NCBI GenBank assembly: GCA_030646595.1
Contig: JAUSKS010000121.1
Location: 1-5,255 of the forward strand
From: Gallionellaceae bacterium
GTDB lineage: Bacteria > Pseudomonadota > Gammaproteobacteria > Burkholderiales > Gallionellaceae
Length of the DNA: 5,255 nucleotides
Direction of reading: 5' to 3'
The notes beneath the pieces are model-generated. The model had not been told where the DNA came from. It made no database searches and saw nothing but the letters and a program-made list of their open reading frames with translations. The position numbers were made by a program, and so were the translations under genes. Positions 1-5,255 of the stretch are shown here, in pieces (within the stretch, counting starts at the first letter, position 1; each line of letters begins with the position of its first letter).

Positions 1-633
1 ACTGGCTGCACTCGCCTTGTGCCACAGTTTGATCTGAGCCTCCAGTTCGTTCACCTGCCTATCCATTTCCTTGAGGTTGTCGTTCAGCCTTTCCAGCAAT
101 TTGCGCATCGTGCCGGGCAAGCTGTTCTCAGCATCTTCCAGAATATCGGGCATGCGCCGGGCAATCGATGTGATGCCTTGCGGCATGACGATACCGAACT
201 CGGCCAGTAATCCGCGTATCTGGTTGCCCTGTGCGGTGCGAGCTTTGACAAAACCCTGCCTCGCCCGGTGCACGGACAGGATCGCTTGTTGCTCGACGTT
301 TTTGATCGGTACGAAGCGCATGTTGGGACGGCTTACGGCTTCGCAGATGGCTTCGGCATCGGCTGCGTCGTTCTTGTTGGTCTTGACGTAAGGCTTCACA
401 AATTGCGGTGCCATGAGTTTGACAGTATGTCCGAACTCGCTCAATTTCCTGGCCCAATGATGCGCGCTACCGCAGGCTTCCATGCCGATCAAGCACGGCT
501 CCAGGTTGGCAAAGAACTTGGCCATTTCGCTCCGGCGCAGTGGCTTGCGCAGCACGGCTTGGCCGTGCGTATCGATGCCATGAATTTGAAATACTTCTTT
601 TGCCAAGTCGATGCCTATCGTAGTAATCTTCAT
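1..633 (-). CDS. IS110-family (IS1111-like) transposase, N-terminal part, runs off left edge
   Basis: This is the first 211 codons of a transposase of the IS110 family, which moves its element with a RuvC-like DEDD domain plus a C-terminal serine-containing domain. The reading frame is open from ATG at 633 to the window edge, so the C-terminal domain is not visible. Seen in the translation: start MKITTIGIDLAKEVFQIHG with D9; IGMEACGSAHHWARKL around 49-64 with E52; KTNKNDAADAEAICEAV around 84-100 with D89 and D92. Together these match the DEDD tetrad expected of the family. The stretch around 133-151 (TAQGNQIRGLLAEFG) is also typical, and 175-207 is charged and probably helical. The start is supported by an AGAGGAG ribosome-binding site (642-648) 8 nt upstream. 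No frameshift or internal stop is present in the visible part. Assignment to the IS1111 subgroup rests on recalled protein similarity and is less certain than the family call. Confidence 0.93.
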   Translation of the reverse strand, partial: MKITTIGIDLAKEVFQIHGIDTHGQAVLRKPLRRSEMAKFFANLEPCLIGMEACGSAHHWARKLSEFGHTVKLMAPQFVKPYVKTNKNDAADAEAICEAVSRPNMRFVPIKNVEQQAILSVHRARQGFVKARTAQGNQIRGLLAEFGIVMPQGITSIARRMPDILEDAENSLPGTMRKLLERLNDNLKEMDRQVNELEAQIKLWHKASAAS

Positions 634-723
634 GTCGGACGCTCCTCTCTATTTAGTTGGGCTTTGCTGCTCCGCTACTTTGGCACTTGGATGCCGTTTA
701 GGGTAGTGGGCGTCCATTACATT
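634..723 (-). other. Non-coding upstream end of the IS, with a short inverted repeat
   Basis: This leader of about 90 bp lies between the probable IS boundary and the transposase start. It holds the AGAGGAG ribosome-binding site (642-648). It also holds an imperfect inverted pair, GGACGCTC at 637-644 and GGGCGTCC at 708-715, which match at 7 of 8 positions. Subterminal inverted repeats are known in the IS1111 subgroup, but whether this pair plays that part cannot be told without the other end. No clear -35/-10 promoter is visible. In IS110-family elements a non-coding end encodes the bridge RNA; in the IS1111 subgroup it is thought to be the end downstream of the gene, which is outside the window. 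Confidence 0.5.
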
Positions 724-838
724 AATTCCGGATAGAAACGATCACTGCGTTGGCTGCGTCTTCGGCTCCTAGCCGTACTACATGTACTGTCTTCGTCGCC
801 TCATCCTTGCCGCCTTGTGCTCCTTTCTATCCGGAATT
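724..838. repeat. 115-bp palindromic non-coding element with perfect 15-bp inverted termini
   Basis: The termini AATTCCGGATAGAAA (724-738) and TTTCTATCCGGAATT (824-838) are exact reverse complements, and the match stops at once outside them. The element is symmetric about position 781: GTAC at 775-778 and GTAC at 784-787 pair around the same centre, and TACATGTA (779-786) lies there. The arms between are only weakly complementary. Other internal structure is a CGGCT/AGCCG hairpin (763-775) and a GTCTTCG direct repeat (758-764 and 789-795). No reading frame is evident. It looks like a dispersed REP-like or MITE-like unit. A second copy is not present in this window, so dispersal is inferred from its form only. 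Confidence 0.75.
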
Positions 839-874
839 GGAATAACTAAAGAGATGCGGGGAAGGCTTTGTGGA

Positions 875-909
875 CTGGGTTGATAAGCCCAGCAGTCAGA
901 GTGTTGGGC
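875..909 (-). terminator. Weak, possibly alternative hairpins downstream of cobA
   Basis: Two mutually exclusive short stems lie 31-65 nt past the cobA stop. CTGGGT (875-880) pairs with GCCCAG (887-892), using one G-T wobble, around a 6-nt loop. GCCCA (887-891) can instead pair with TGGGC (905-909). Neither is followed by a T-run in the direction of cobA transcription, so intrinsic termination is not well supported. The rest of 839-939 shows nothing else recognisable. Confidence 0.25.
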
Positions 910-939
910 AGTTATTGCTTATAGCTACCGCGCTAACAT

Positions 940-1698
940 TCAGGATGATGCGCTAAAGTGCTCATGCTTGATAAATTCCGGCAAATCCTCCAACGCCTGC
1001 GCACTCAGCACTTCTCCCAGCACAATCAAAGCCGGGCTGGCTGCGTTGTGCGCTACTTCGGGTAATTGCGCCAGCGTAGTCAGAATTTTTTGCATGGTGG
1101 GCAAGGATGCATTGCTGATCAGTGCCGCTGGTGTGCTACCCGGCAGACCGCTCTGCATCAGACTGGCAGCAATCTGTGCTGCTTGGCCAGAAGCCATATA
1201 GAGTACGGCGGTATCTGCTGCGAGTACGCTTTTTGTCCAGTCGCTTGCTGTCTCGCCTGTACCCACGCGTGGCGTGACAAATACCACATTGCGGCTGACG
1301 CCGCGCTGGGTAAGTGAGATACCAAGATCAGCCGCTGCCGCCAAGGCTGAGGTGACGCCGGGTACGATTTCATAGGCGATGCCAGCTTCGCGCAAGGCGG
1401 CAATTTCCTCCTGCGCGCGTCCGAACAGCATGGGGTCGCCGCCTTTCAGGCGCACTACGATGGTATGACGTTGTGCCGCTTCCACCAAGGCGCGGTTGAT
1501 AAAGCGCTGGTCAGTAGAAAGTTTACGGCAGCGTTTGCCGACCGCAATATGTTGCGCCTGCGGTGCCAGCGCCAATAACTCTGGCTGCACCAACGCATCA
1601 TGAAACACTACCTCCGCTTGCGCCAACAAACGTGCGCCGCGCAGCGTAATTAAATCCGCTGCGCCGGGGCCTGCTCCAATTAAATAAACTTTGCCCAT
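940..1698 (-). CDS. cobA: Uroporphyrinogen-III C-methyltransferase (SUMT)
   Basis: This cytoplasmic enzyme transfers two methyl groups from S-adenosylmethionine to uroporphyrinogen III, making precorrin-2, the branch point to siroheme and cobalamin. The 252-residue protein is the usual length for a stand-alone SUMT. Seen: the glycine-rich VYLIGAGPGAADLITLRG near 4-21, D34 in FHDALV, VGKR at 53-56, RLKGGDP at 83-89 (SAM-binding region), and EIVPGVTSALAAAADLGI at 110-127. The dehydrogenase/ferrochelatase domain found in CysG fusions is absent, so later siroheme steps must be encoded elsewhere. The gene starts 33 nt after cysN on the same strand and is probably the last gene of the operon. Its likely role here is siroheme supply for sulfite reductase. 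The start at 1698 follows a GAAAGGA (1711-1717) by a longish 12-nt spacer. Some annotations would call this gene cysG or sumT. Confidence 0.93.
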   Translation of the reverse strand: MGKVYLIGAGPGAADLITLRGARLLAQAEVVFHDALVQPELLALAPQAQHIAVGKRCRKLSTDQRFINRALVEAAQRHTIVVRLKGGDPMLFGRAQEEIAALREAGIAYEIVPGVTSALAAAADLGISLTQRGVSRNVVFVTPRVGTGETASDWTKSVLAADTAVLYMASGQAAQIAASLMQSGLPGSTPAALISNASLPTMQKILTTLAQLPEVAHNAASPALIVLGEVLSAQALEDLPEFIKHEHFSASS

Positions 1699-1748
1699 TC
1701 AGACTGCCATTCCTTTCAAACTGCCATGTTTTTAAACAGCCATTCCGG
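1699..1748 (-). repeat. Three degenerate tandem copies of a 16-17 bp unit at the cysN-cobA junction
   Basis: Read on the minus strand, ATGGCTGTTTAA (1743-1732), ATGGCAGTTTGA (1727-1716) and ATGGCAGTCTGA (1710-1699) follow at 16- and 17-nt spacing. The first is the last three codons and stop of cysN. The other two would encode the same Met-Ala-Val-stop. The cobA ribosome-binding site (1711-1717) lies in the spacer between the second and third copies, and the third copy abuts the cobA ATG. The pattern suggests local duplication of the cysN end. Confidence 0.6.
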
Positions 1749-2985
1749 CAGCCACAGTGTTGTTGGTAGCCTCGTCTATGACGATAAAGCTGCCCGTCGA
1801 ACGGTTCTTGGTGTAGTGGTCGAACACCAGAGGTTGCTGCACTTTGATGGCTACGCGCGCGATGTCGTTCATGTTAAGCGTGGGCGTGGTGTGGTGCGCC
1901 AAGGTATTTACATCCACCCGATATTCCAGGCGCGAGATAACGCACTTCACTACGCGCGTGGTATGTTTGATGATGTATTTGCGCTTCAGGTCGAGCGGTG
2001 ATTCGGATAGCCAGCATAACATCGCTTCCAACTCTTTGGCCATAGATGGCAGAGCATCGCTTTTGACGAACATATCCCCGCGTGAAATATCTATCTCATC
2101 AGTCAAAGTTAAGGTCACCGATTGGGGCGCACACGCGCGTTGTAGATTGCCATCGTAGGTGACGATTTCTTTTACCCGTGTTGTACGTCCGGAAGGGAGG
2201 ATGGTAATTTCATCGCCCGCCGCAATCTCGCCCGATTCGATGCGCCCCATGTAGCCGCGGAAATCGTGATATTCCTGCGATTGCGGACGGCACACCCATT
2301 GCACCGGGTAACGAAAATCCTGGGTGTTCAGGTCATGGTCTATCACCACGTTTTCCAGCAATTCCAGCAGGGAGCTGCCTGTGTACCAGTTTAAATTCTC
2401 GCCGCGCTCCACCACCATATCGCCATTCAAGGCTGACATCGGAATACAGCTGATGTCATGCAAACCCAGTTGTGCAGCAAATAGACGATACTCGGTGCAG
2501 ATGGCATCGAAGGTGGCTTGCGAATATTCCACCATATCCATTTTGTTGACTGCCAGAACGATGTGCGGCACCCCAACCAGGCTGGCGATATAAGTATGAC
2601 GGCGCGTTTGCGTCAGCACACCTTTGCGCGCGTCAATCAGAATGACGGTGAGATTGGCAGTGCTGGCAGCCGTGACCATGTTGCGTGTGTATTGTTCGTG
2701 GCCGGGCGTATCGCCGATGATGAACTTGCGCTTGGGCGTGGCGAAGTAACGATAAGCCACATCTATGGTAATGCCCTGTTCGCGCTCGGCCTGTAGGCCA
2801 TCAGTCAGCAGCGACAAATCCACCGCCCCCAGGCCGCCGCGCCCCTCGCTGGTTTTGGTAATGGCCGAAAGCTGGTCTTCAAAAATGGATTTGGAGTCGT
2901 GCAGCAAGCGACCGATCAAGGTGCTCTTGCCGTCGTCCACGCTGCCGGCGGTGATGAAACGTAGGAGTTGTGTGGTGTTGCTCAT
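1732..2985 (-). CDS. cysN: Sulfate adenylyltransferase subunit 1, GTPase subunit of ATP sulfurylase
   Basis: CysN is the regulatory GTPase of the heteromeric ATP sulfurylase: it couples GTP hydrolysis to formation of adenosine 5'-phosphosulfate (APS) by CysD. The 417-residue protein shows every translation-factor-type GTPase motif: P-loop GSVDDGKS at 14-21, switch region GITIDVA at 71-77, DTPGHE at 92-97, NKMD at 147-150 and SAL at 184-186. Two beta-barrel domains of EF-Tu type follow, from about residue 225 to the end. It is shorter than the E. coli protein (about 475), and no APS kinase (CysC) domain is fused to the C-terminus. ATG at 2985 is preceded by GAGAGG (2996-3001) at 10 nt. The gene follows cysD after an unusually long, repeat-filled gap and runs closely into cobA. 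Confidence 0.97.
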   Translation of the reverse strand: MSNTTQLLRFITAGSVDDGKSTLIGRLLHDSKSIFEDQLSAITKTSEGRGGLGAVDLSLLTDGLQAEREQGITIDVAYRYFATPKRKFIIGDTPGHEQYTRNMVTAASTANLTVILIDARKGVLTQTRRHTYIASLVGVPHIVLAVNKMDMVEYSQATFDAICTEYRLFAAQLGLHDISCIPMSALNGDMVVERGENLNWYTGSSLLELLENVVIDHDLNTQDFRYPVQWVCRPQSQEYHDFRGYMGRIESGEIAAGDEITILPSGRTTRVKEIVTYDGNLQRACAPQSVTLTLTDEIDISRGDMFVKSDALPSMAKELEAMLCWLSESPLDLKRKYIIKHTTRVVKCVISRLEYRVDVNTLAHHTTPTLNMNDIARVAIKVQQPLVFDHYTKNRSTGSFIVIDEATNNTVAAGMAV

Positions 2986-3040
2986 TTATTTGCTGCCTCT
3001 CAATACATTAACTTAAAGTTGGCGGATGCTGCTGACCAAT

Positions 3041-3136
3041 CCCTCCCCCTGGTGCGTGGTTGTTGCCGCTTTAGCGGCTTTACAAACACGGCCTACCCCC
3101 TGCGGGTGCAAGGGGGAGGTTAGGAGGGGGATGGGG
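3041..3136. repeat. GC-rich hairpin-forming repeat, cysN-proximal half of the cysD-cysN gap
   Basis: Several nested pairings are visible: CCTCCCCCT (3042-3050) with AGGGGGAGG (3111-3119), enclosing a GCCGC/GCGGC hairpin (3065-3078), and CCCCCT (3096-3101) with AGGGGG (3111-3116) as an alternative. The segment 3109-3136 is also an imperfect inverted copy (22 of 28 positions) of 3151-3178, so the two halves of the gap can fold back on each other around a 14-nt loop. This is non-coding. Frames crossing it are low-complexity translations of the repeat. Confidence 0.7.
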
Positions 3137-3156
3137 CATAAGCCTTCAAAACCCAT

Positions 3157-3191
3157 CCCCACCCTAGCCCTCCCCTTGAAGGGGAGGGAAT
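3157..3191. repeat. Dispersed GC-rich palindromic repeat, copy A (cysD-cysN gap)
   Basis: A near-perfect hairpin has arms CCCTCCCCT (3168-3176) and AGGGGAGGG (3180-3188) around a 3-nt loop, plus a flank CCCCACCCTAG. The reverse complement of the whole 35-bp unit matches 4194-4229 with one single-base gap and two mismatches. The hairpin starts 8 nt after the cysD stop codon. No T-run follows in the transcribed direction, so it reads as a REP-like RNA structure rather than an intrinsic terminator. Confidence 0.85.
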
Positions 3192-3196
3192 CTAAT

Positions 3197-4102
3197 TCAG
3201 AAGTATCCTTCTTTTTTGCGTAACTCCATCGAAGCCTCTGAAGTTTGATCATCCATGCGCGTCGCGCCGCGTTCGGTAATGCGCGTGGTAGACGTTTCTT
3301 CTATTATTTCCTGCGCATTGCTGGCTGTGGATTCCACTGGCGCAGTGCAAGTCATATCACCCACGGTACGGAAGCGTACCGAAACTACTTCTACTTTTTC
3401 GCCTGCCTTGGGTTGCACCAGATGCGACACCGGAATGACTGCGCCACCACGCCGTATTACCTCGCGCTGATGCGCGTAATAAATATTGGGGATGTATAGA
3501 TTCTCGCGCGCGATATATTCCCAGATGTCCATCTCGGTCCAGTTGCTAATCGGAAATACGCGGATGTTTTCGCCGGGATGTACGCGCGTATTGTAGGTAT
3601 CCCATAATTCCGGGCGCTGGTTTTTCGGATCCCATTGGCCGAATTCATCGCGGAAAGAAAAGATACGTTCCTTGGCGCGCGCCTTTTCTTCATCACGGCG
3701 CGCACCACCCATGCAAGCATCAAAACCGAATTCAGCAATGGTCTCCAGCAGGGTCACTGACTGAAACGGATTACGCGGTTTATCCGGGTCTTTGATAACA
3801 ATGGTGCCGCGCTTAATGGAGCCTTCCAGCGAACGCACGATCAACCGTTCGCCCAAATCGGCGGCCAGTTTGTCGCGGCAGGCGATGACTTCCGGGAAAT
3901 TATGCTCGGTGTCTATATGCACCAGCGGAAATGGAAATTTCGCCGGGCGAAAAGCTTTTTCGGCCAGACGCAGCATGACGATGGAATCTTTGCCGCCAGA
4001 AAACAGCAGTGCCGGATTTTTACATTCTGCGGCGACCTCGCGCATGATGTGTATGGATTCGCTTTCCAGCACATCCAGATGGGTGAAGGGTTGTTTGCTC
4101 AT
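3197..4102 (-). CDS. cysD: Sulfate adenylyltransferase subunit 2, catalytic subunit of ATP sulfurylase
   Basis: CysD adenylates sulfate with ATP to give APS and pyrophosphate, the first step of cytoplasmic sulfate assimilation, in complex with CysN. The 301 residues are full family length. Seen: PP-loop SGGKDS at 35-40 (ATP pyrophosphate binding), HIDTEHNFPEV at 62-72, GGARRDEEKARAKERIFSFRD at 132-152, NWTEMDIWEYI at 187-197, and the conserved C-terminal end SMELRKKEGYF. The segment VRFRTVGDMTCTAPVES (242-258) differs from the E. coli-like LGCWPLTGAVES and marks another CysD subfamily. ATG at 4102 is preceded by AGGAAAA, about 14-16 nt away, a weak and distant ribosome-binding site. Both flanking gaps (140 bp upstream, 211 bp downstream) are filled with hairpin repeats, which is unusual inside an operon whose other junctions are tight. 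Confidence 0.97.
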   Translation of the reverse strand: MSKQPFTHLDVLESESIHIMREVAAECKNPALLFSGGKDSIVMLRLAEKAFRPAKFPFPLVHIDTEHNFPEVIACRDKLAADLGERLIVRSLEGSIKRGTIVIKDPDKPRNPFQSVTLLETIAEFGFDACMGGARRDEEKARAKERIFSFRDEFGQWDPKNQRPELWDTYNTRVHPGENIRVFPISNWTEMDIWEYIARENLYIPNIYYAHQREVIRRGGAVIPVSHLVQPKAGEKVEVVSVRFRTVGDMTCTAPVESTASNAQEIIEETSTTRITERGATRMDDQTSEASMELRKKEGYF

Positions 4103-4153
4103 TATGGCTTTACTTTTTTCCTGATTAAATTATTTGGTACTTATGGCGTTTAC

Positions 4154-4190
4154 CCTCTCCCCCAGCTCCTCTCCCCAAGGGAGAGGGGAG
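4154..4190. repeat. GC-rich hairpin in the cysH-cysD gap
   Basis: CTCTCCC (4169-4175) pairs perfectly with GGGAGAG (4179-4185) around a CAA loop, and the stem extends imperfectly on both sides (CTC with GGGGAG). It belongs to the CT-rich/GA-rich repeat style of the adjoining unit at 4194-4229 but is not the same sequence. No T-run follows in the transcribed direction. Confidence 0.65.
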
Positions 4191-4193
4191 TCA

Positions 4194-4229
4194 ATTCCCT
4201 CCCCCTTGCAGGGGAGGGCTAGGGTGGGG
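4194..4229. repeat. Dispersed GC-rich palindromic repeat, copy B (cysH-cysD gap)
   Basis: The arms CCCTCCCC (4197-4204) and GGGGAGGG (4211-4218) pair around a 6-nt loop, followed by CTAGGGTGGGG. The unit is the inverted counterpart of 3157-3191, nearly identical over about 35 bp. It begins 13 nt after the cysH stop in the transcribed direction. The two copies bracket cysD in opposite orientation. Confidence 0.85.
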
Positions 4230-4242
4230 GGTAGAACCTTGA

Positions 4243-4947
4243 TTACACCTGCTTCAGTAACATGCTCTTCCCCACATGCAACCCACACTCTTTATTCTGC
4301 GGGTCTTCCCACCACCAGCGCCCAGAGCGTATATCTTCGCCTGGCGTCACCGCGCGGGTGCAGGGTGCGCAGCCTATGCTGGGATAAAAATGGTCATGCA
4401 GTTTGTTATAAGGCACATCATGCTGTTTGATATAGGCCCACACGTCTGCATTAGTCCACTCCAGCAGTGGATTAAATTTTTGCAACTTGTGCTCCGCATC
4501 AAAGGCTGATAGCTCCACGGTGCTGCGAGTCACTGCCTGTTCGCGGCGTATGCCGGTAATCCATGCACCCTTGCCTGCCAGCGCACGCTGCAGCGGCTCC
4601 ACCTTGCGGATATGGCAGCAGGTTTTGCGGTTTTCCACGCTGTCGTAAAAACCATTCACGCCATTTTTTGCCACGTATTCTTCAACGTGCGCCGCAGCTG
4701 GAAAGTAAATATGCAGTGGCATCGGATAGCGGGTGCGCAGTACCTGCATCAAGTCATAGGTTTCTTGCGGCAAGCGTCCCGTGTCGAGGCTGAACATTTC
4801 GATGTCGGGCTGATGCCGGGCAATGAGATCGGTCAATACCATATCCTCCGCACCCAGGCTATTGGCAAAGGTAGTCGGGGCATAGTCGCGCGCCGCCTCA
4901 GCCAGCACGGCAATGACTTGATCCACTTTTTGCTGTAATTCGCTCAT
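4243..4947 (-). CDS. cysH: Assimilatory adenylyl-sulfate (APS) reductase, [4Fe-4S] type
   Basis: CysH reduces activated sulfate to sulfite with thioredoxin or glutaredoxin as electron donor. With the start at 4947 the protein has 234 residues. Seen (numbered from that ATG): SLGAEDMVLTDL near 30-41 (modified PP-loop), LDTGRLPQETY at 54-64, KTCCHIRK with Cys110-Cys111, TGIRREQAVTR at 131-141, GCAPCTRAV with Cys193 and Cys196, and ECGLH with catalytic Cys221. The CC plus CxxC cysteines bind the iron-sulfur cluster of APS reductases and are missing from PAPS reductases, so the substrate is inferred to be APS. This fits the absence of cysC. The ATG at 4947 is preferred over a TTG one codon earlier: it overlaps the upstream stop as TGATG, which suggests translational coupling, and no strong ribosome-binding site precedes it. 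Confidence 0.96.
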   Translation of the reverse strand: MSELQQKVDQVIAVLAEAARDYAPTTFANSLGAEDMVLTDLIARHQPDIEMFSLDTGRLPQETYDLMQVLRTRYPMPLHIYFPAAAHVEEYVAKNGVNGFYDSVENRKTCCHIRKVEPLQRALAGKGAWITGIRREQAVTRSTVELSAFDAEHKLQKFNPLLEWTNADVWAYIKQHDVPYNKLHDHFYPSIGCAPCTRAVTPGEDIRSGRWWWEDPQNKECGLHVGKSMLLKQV

Positions 4948-5255
4948 CAAACCCGGCTCACGCGGCGAAACAGCGGCTGCTTCTGATCTACCGAAGTTTG
5001 GTAGACTTCCGAAAAATCGTTCAGGCCCTTCAGCGCATCATGAATATTGCGGTCAGGCCGTGGCGCAAAAGCATCGAAGCCCACGCGCTGCATGTAAAAC
5101 ATCTGGTCGCGCAACACATCGCCTAGGGCGCGCAGTTCGCCGGTGTAGCTCAGGCGCACACGCAGGTTATAGGCGATGGAATAGCCACGACCATCGGCAA
5201 AGCGCGGAAAATTAACGGCAATGACGGCGAATTTTGCTACATCATTTTTCAGCTC
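4947..5255 (-). CDS. DUF934 family protein, C-terminal 102 residues, runs off right edge
   Basis: The frame is open from the window edge to the TGA at 4947-4949. The visible 102 residues include NFPRFADGRGYSIAYNLR near the start, then YTGELRALGDVLRDQMFYMQRVGFDAFAPR, and end VDQKQPLFRRVSRV. These are the conserved features of DUF934 (COG3749), annotated in many proteobacteria as a putative oxidoreductase-associated protein of sulfite reduction. Its biochemical function is not established. A GTG at 5159 could start a short frame but would remove the conserved FPRFADGRGYS segment, so the true start lies beyond the edge. The stop overlaps the cysH ATG by one base. In related clusters a sulfite reductase gene (cysI) commonly lies immediately upstream, and that is expected here. 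Confidence 0.88.
   Translation of the reverse strand, partial: ELKNDVAKFAVIAVNFPRFADGRGYSIAYNLRVRLSYTGELRALGDVLRDQMFYMQRVGFDAFAPRPDRNIHDALKGLNDFSEVYQTSVDQKQPLFRRVSRV

Larger units (their letters stand above)
1..723 (-). mobile_element. Partial IS110/IS1111-type insertion sequence, upstream end inside the window
   Basis: The transposase gene and its upstream flank make up the visible part of an insertion sequence whose other end is beyond the left edge. The upstream end is put somewhere in about 716-723, because an independent palindromic element begins at 724. That boundary is inferred, not seen. IS110-family elements lack classic terminal inverted repeats and usually make no target duplication, so the end cannot be read directly. 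The element lies downstream of cobA in the same orientation and does not interrupt the sulfate genes. Confidence 0.75.

Noticed and set aside
634..723. Bridge RNA gene in the visible IS end
   Set aside because: The end is only about 90 bp and shows no clear structured core; in IS1111-like elements the RNA is expected at the other end, outside the window.
268..735. A 155-residue open frame on the plus strand
   Set aside because: It lies antisense to the transposase, whose frame carries clear family motifs, and its own translation resembles no recognised protein.
724..838. CRISPR or tandem-repeat array
   Set aside because: There is one inverted pair and no regularly spaced direct repeats with spacers.
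3168..3188. Strong hairpin after cysD as an intrinsic terminator
   Set aside because: No T-run follows in the transcribed direction, and cysN downstream is expected to be on the same transcript. It is better described as a palindromic repeat.
3013..3252. Short open frames on both strands across the cysD-cysN gap
   Set aside because: They translate the GC-rich repeats (runs such as PIPLLTSPLHPQG and PTLALPLKGRE), a common artefact of such repeats, and run into cysD.
4948..4950. TTG as the cysH start codon
   Set aside because: The ATG one codon later gives the usual TGATG overlap with the upstream gene and needs no rare start.
5157..5159. GTG at 5159 as the start of a 70-residue gene
   Set aside because: The same frame stays open to the window edge and encodes conserved DUF934 residues upstream of it, so the gene is a partial longer one.

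Overview
The window looks like a piece of chromosome from a Gram-negative bacterium, most likely a betaproteobacterium. That is inferred from the gene order (DUF934, cysH, cysD, cysN, cobA), the [4Fe-4S] APS-reductase form of CysH, and the style of the intergenic repeats. Nothing in the sequence fixes the genus. No rRNA, tRNA, CRISPR array or phage gene was seen.

Right and centre (about 940-5255), minus strand: an assimilatory sulfate-reduction gene cluster, transcribed right to left. It begins with the 3' part of a DUF934 gene that runs off the right edge, overlapping the start of cysH. Then come cysD, cysN and cobA. CysD and CysN form ATP sulfurylase (sulfate to APS). CysH carries the CC and CxxC cysteines of APS reductase (APS to sulfite), so no APS kinase (cysC) is needed and none is present. 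CobA makes precorrin-2, the precursor of siroheme, which is the cofactor of sulfite reductase. DUF934 proteins are usually encoded beside sulfite reductase, which probably lies just beyond the right edge.

The cysH-cysD gap (140 bp) and cysD-cysN gap (211 bp) are occupied by GC-rich, hairpin-forming repeats. One roughly 35-bp unit occurs in both gaps in opposite orientation, bracketing cysD. The short cysN-cobA junction holds three degenerate copies of a 16-17 bp unit.

Left (1 to about 723), minus strand: the 5' part of an IS110-family (IS1111-like) insertion sequence, with 211 codons of its transposase. Beside its upstream end lies a 115-bp non-coding palindromic element (724-838) with perfect 15-bp inverted termini. 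Between that and cobA are about 100 bp with only weak hairpins.

I found no convincing new biological system. The points most worth a second look are the IS placed against a palindromic element and the repeat-filled gaps around cysD.
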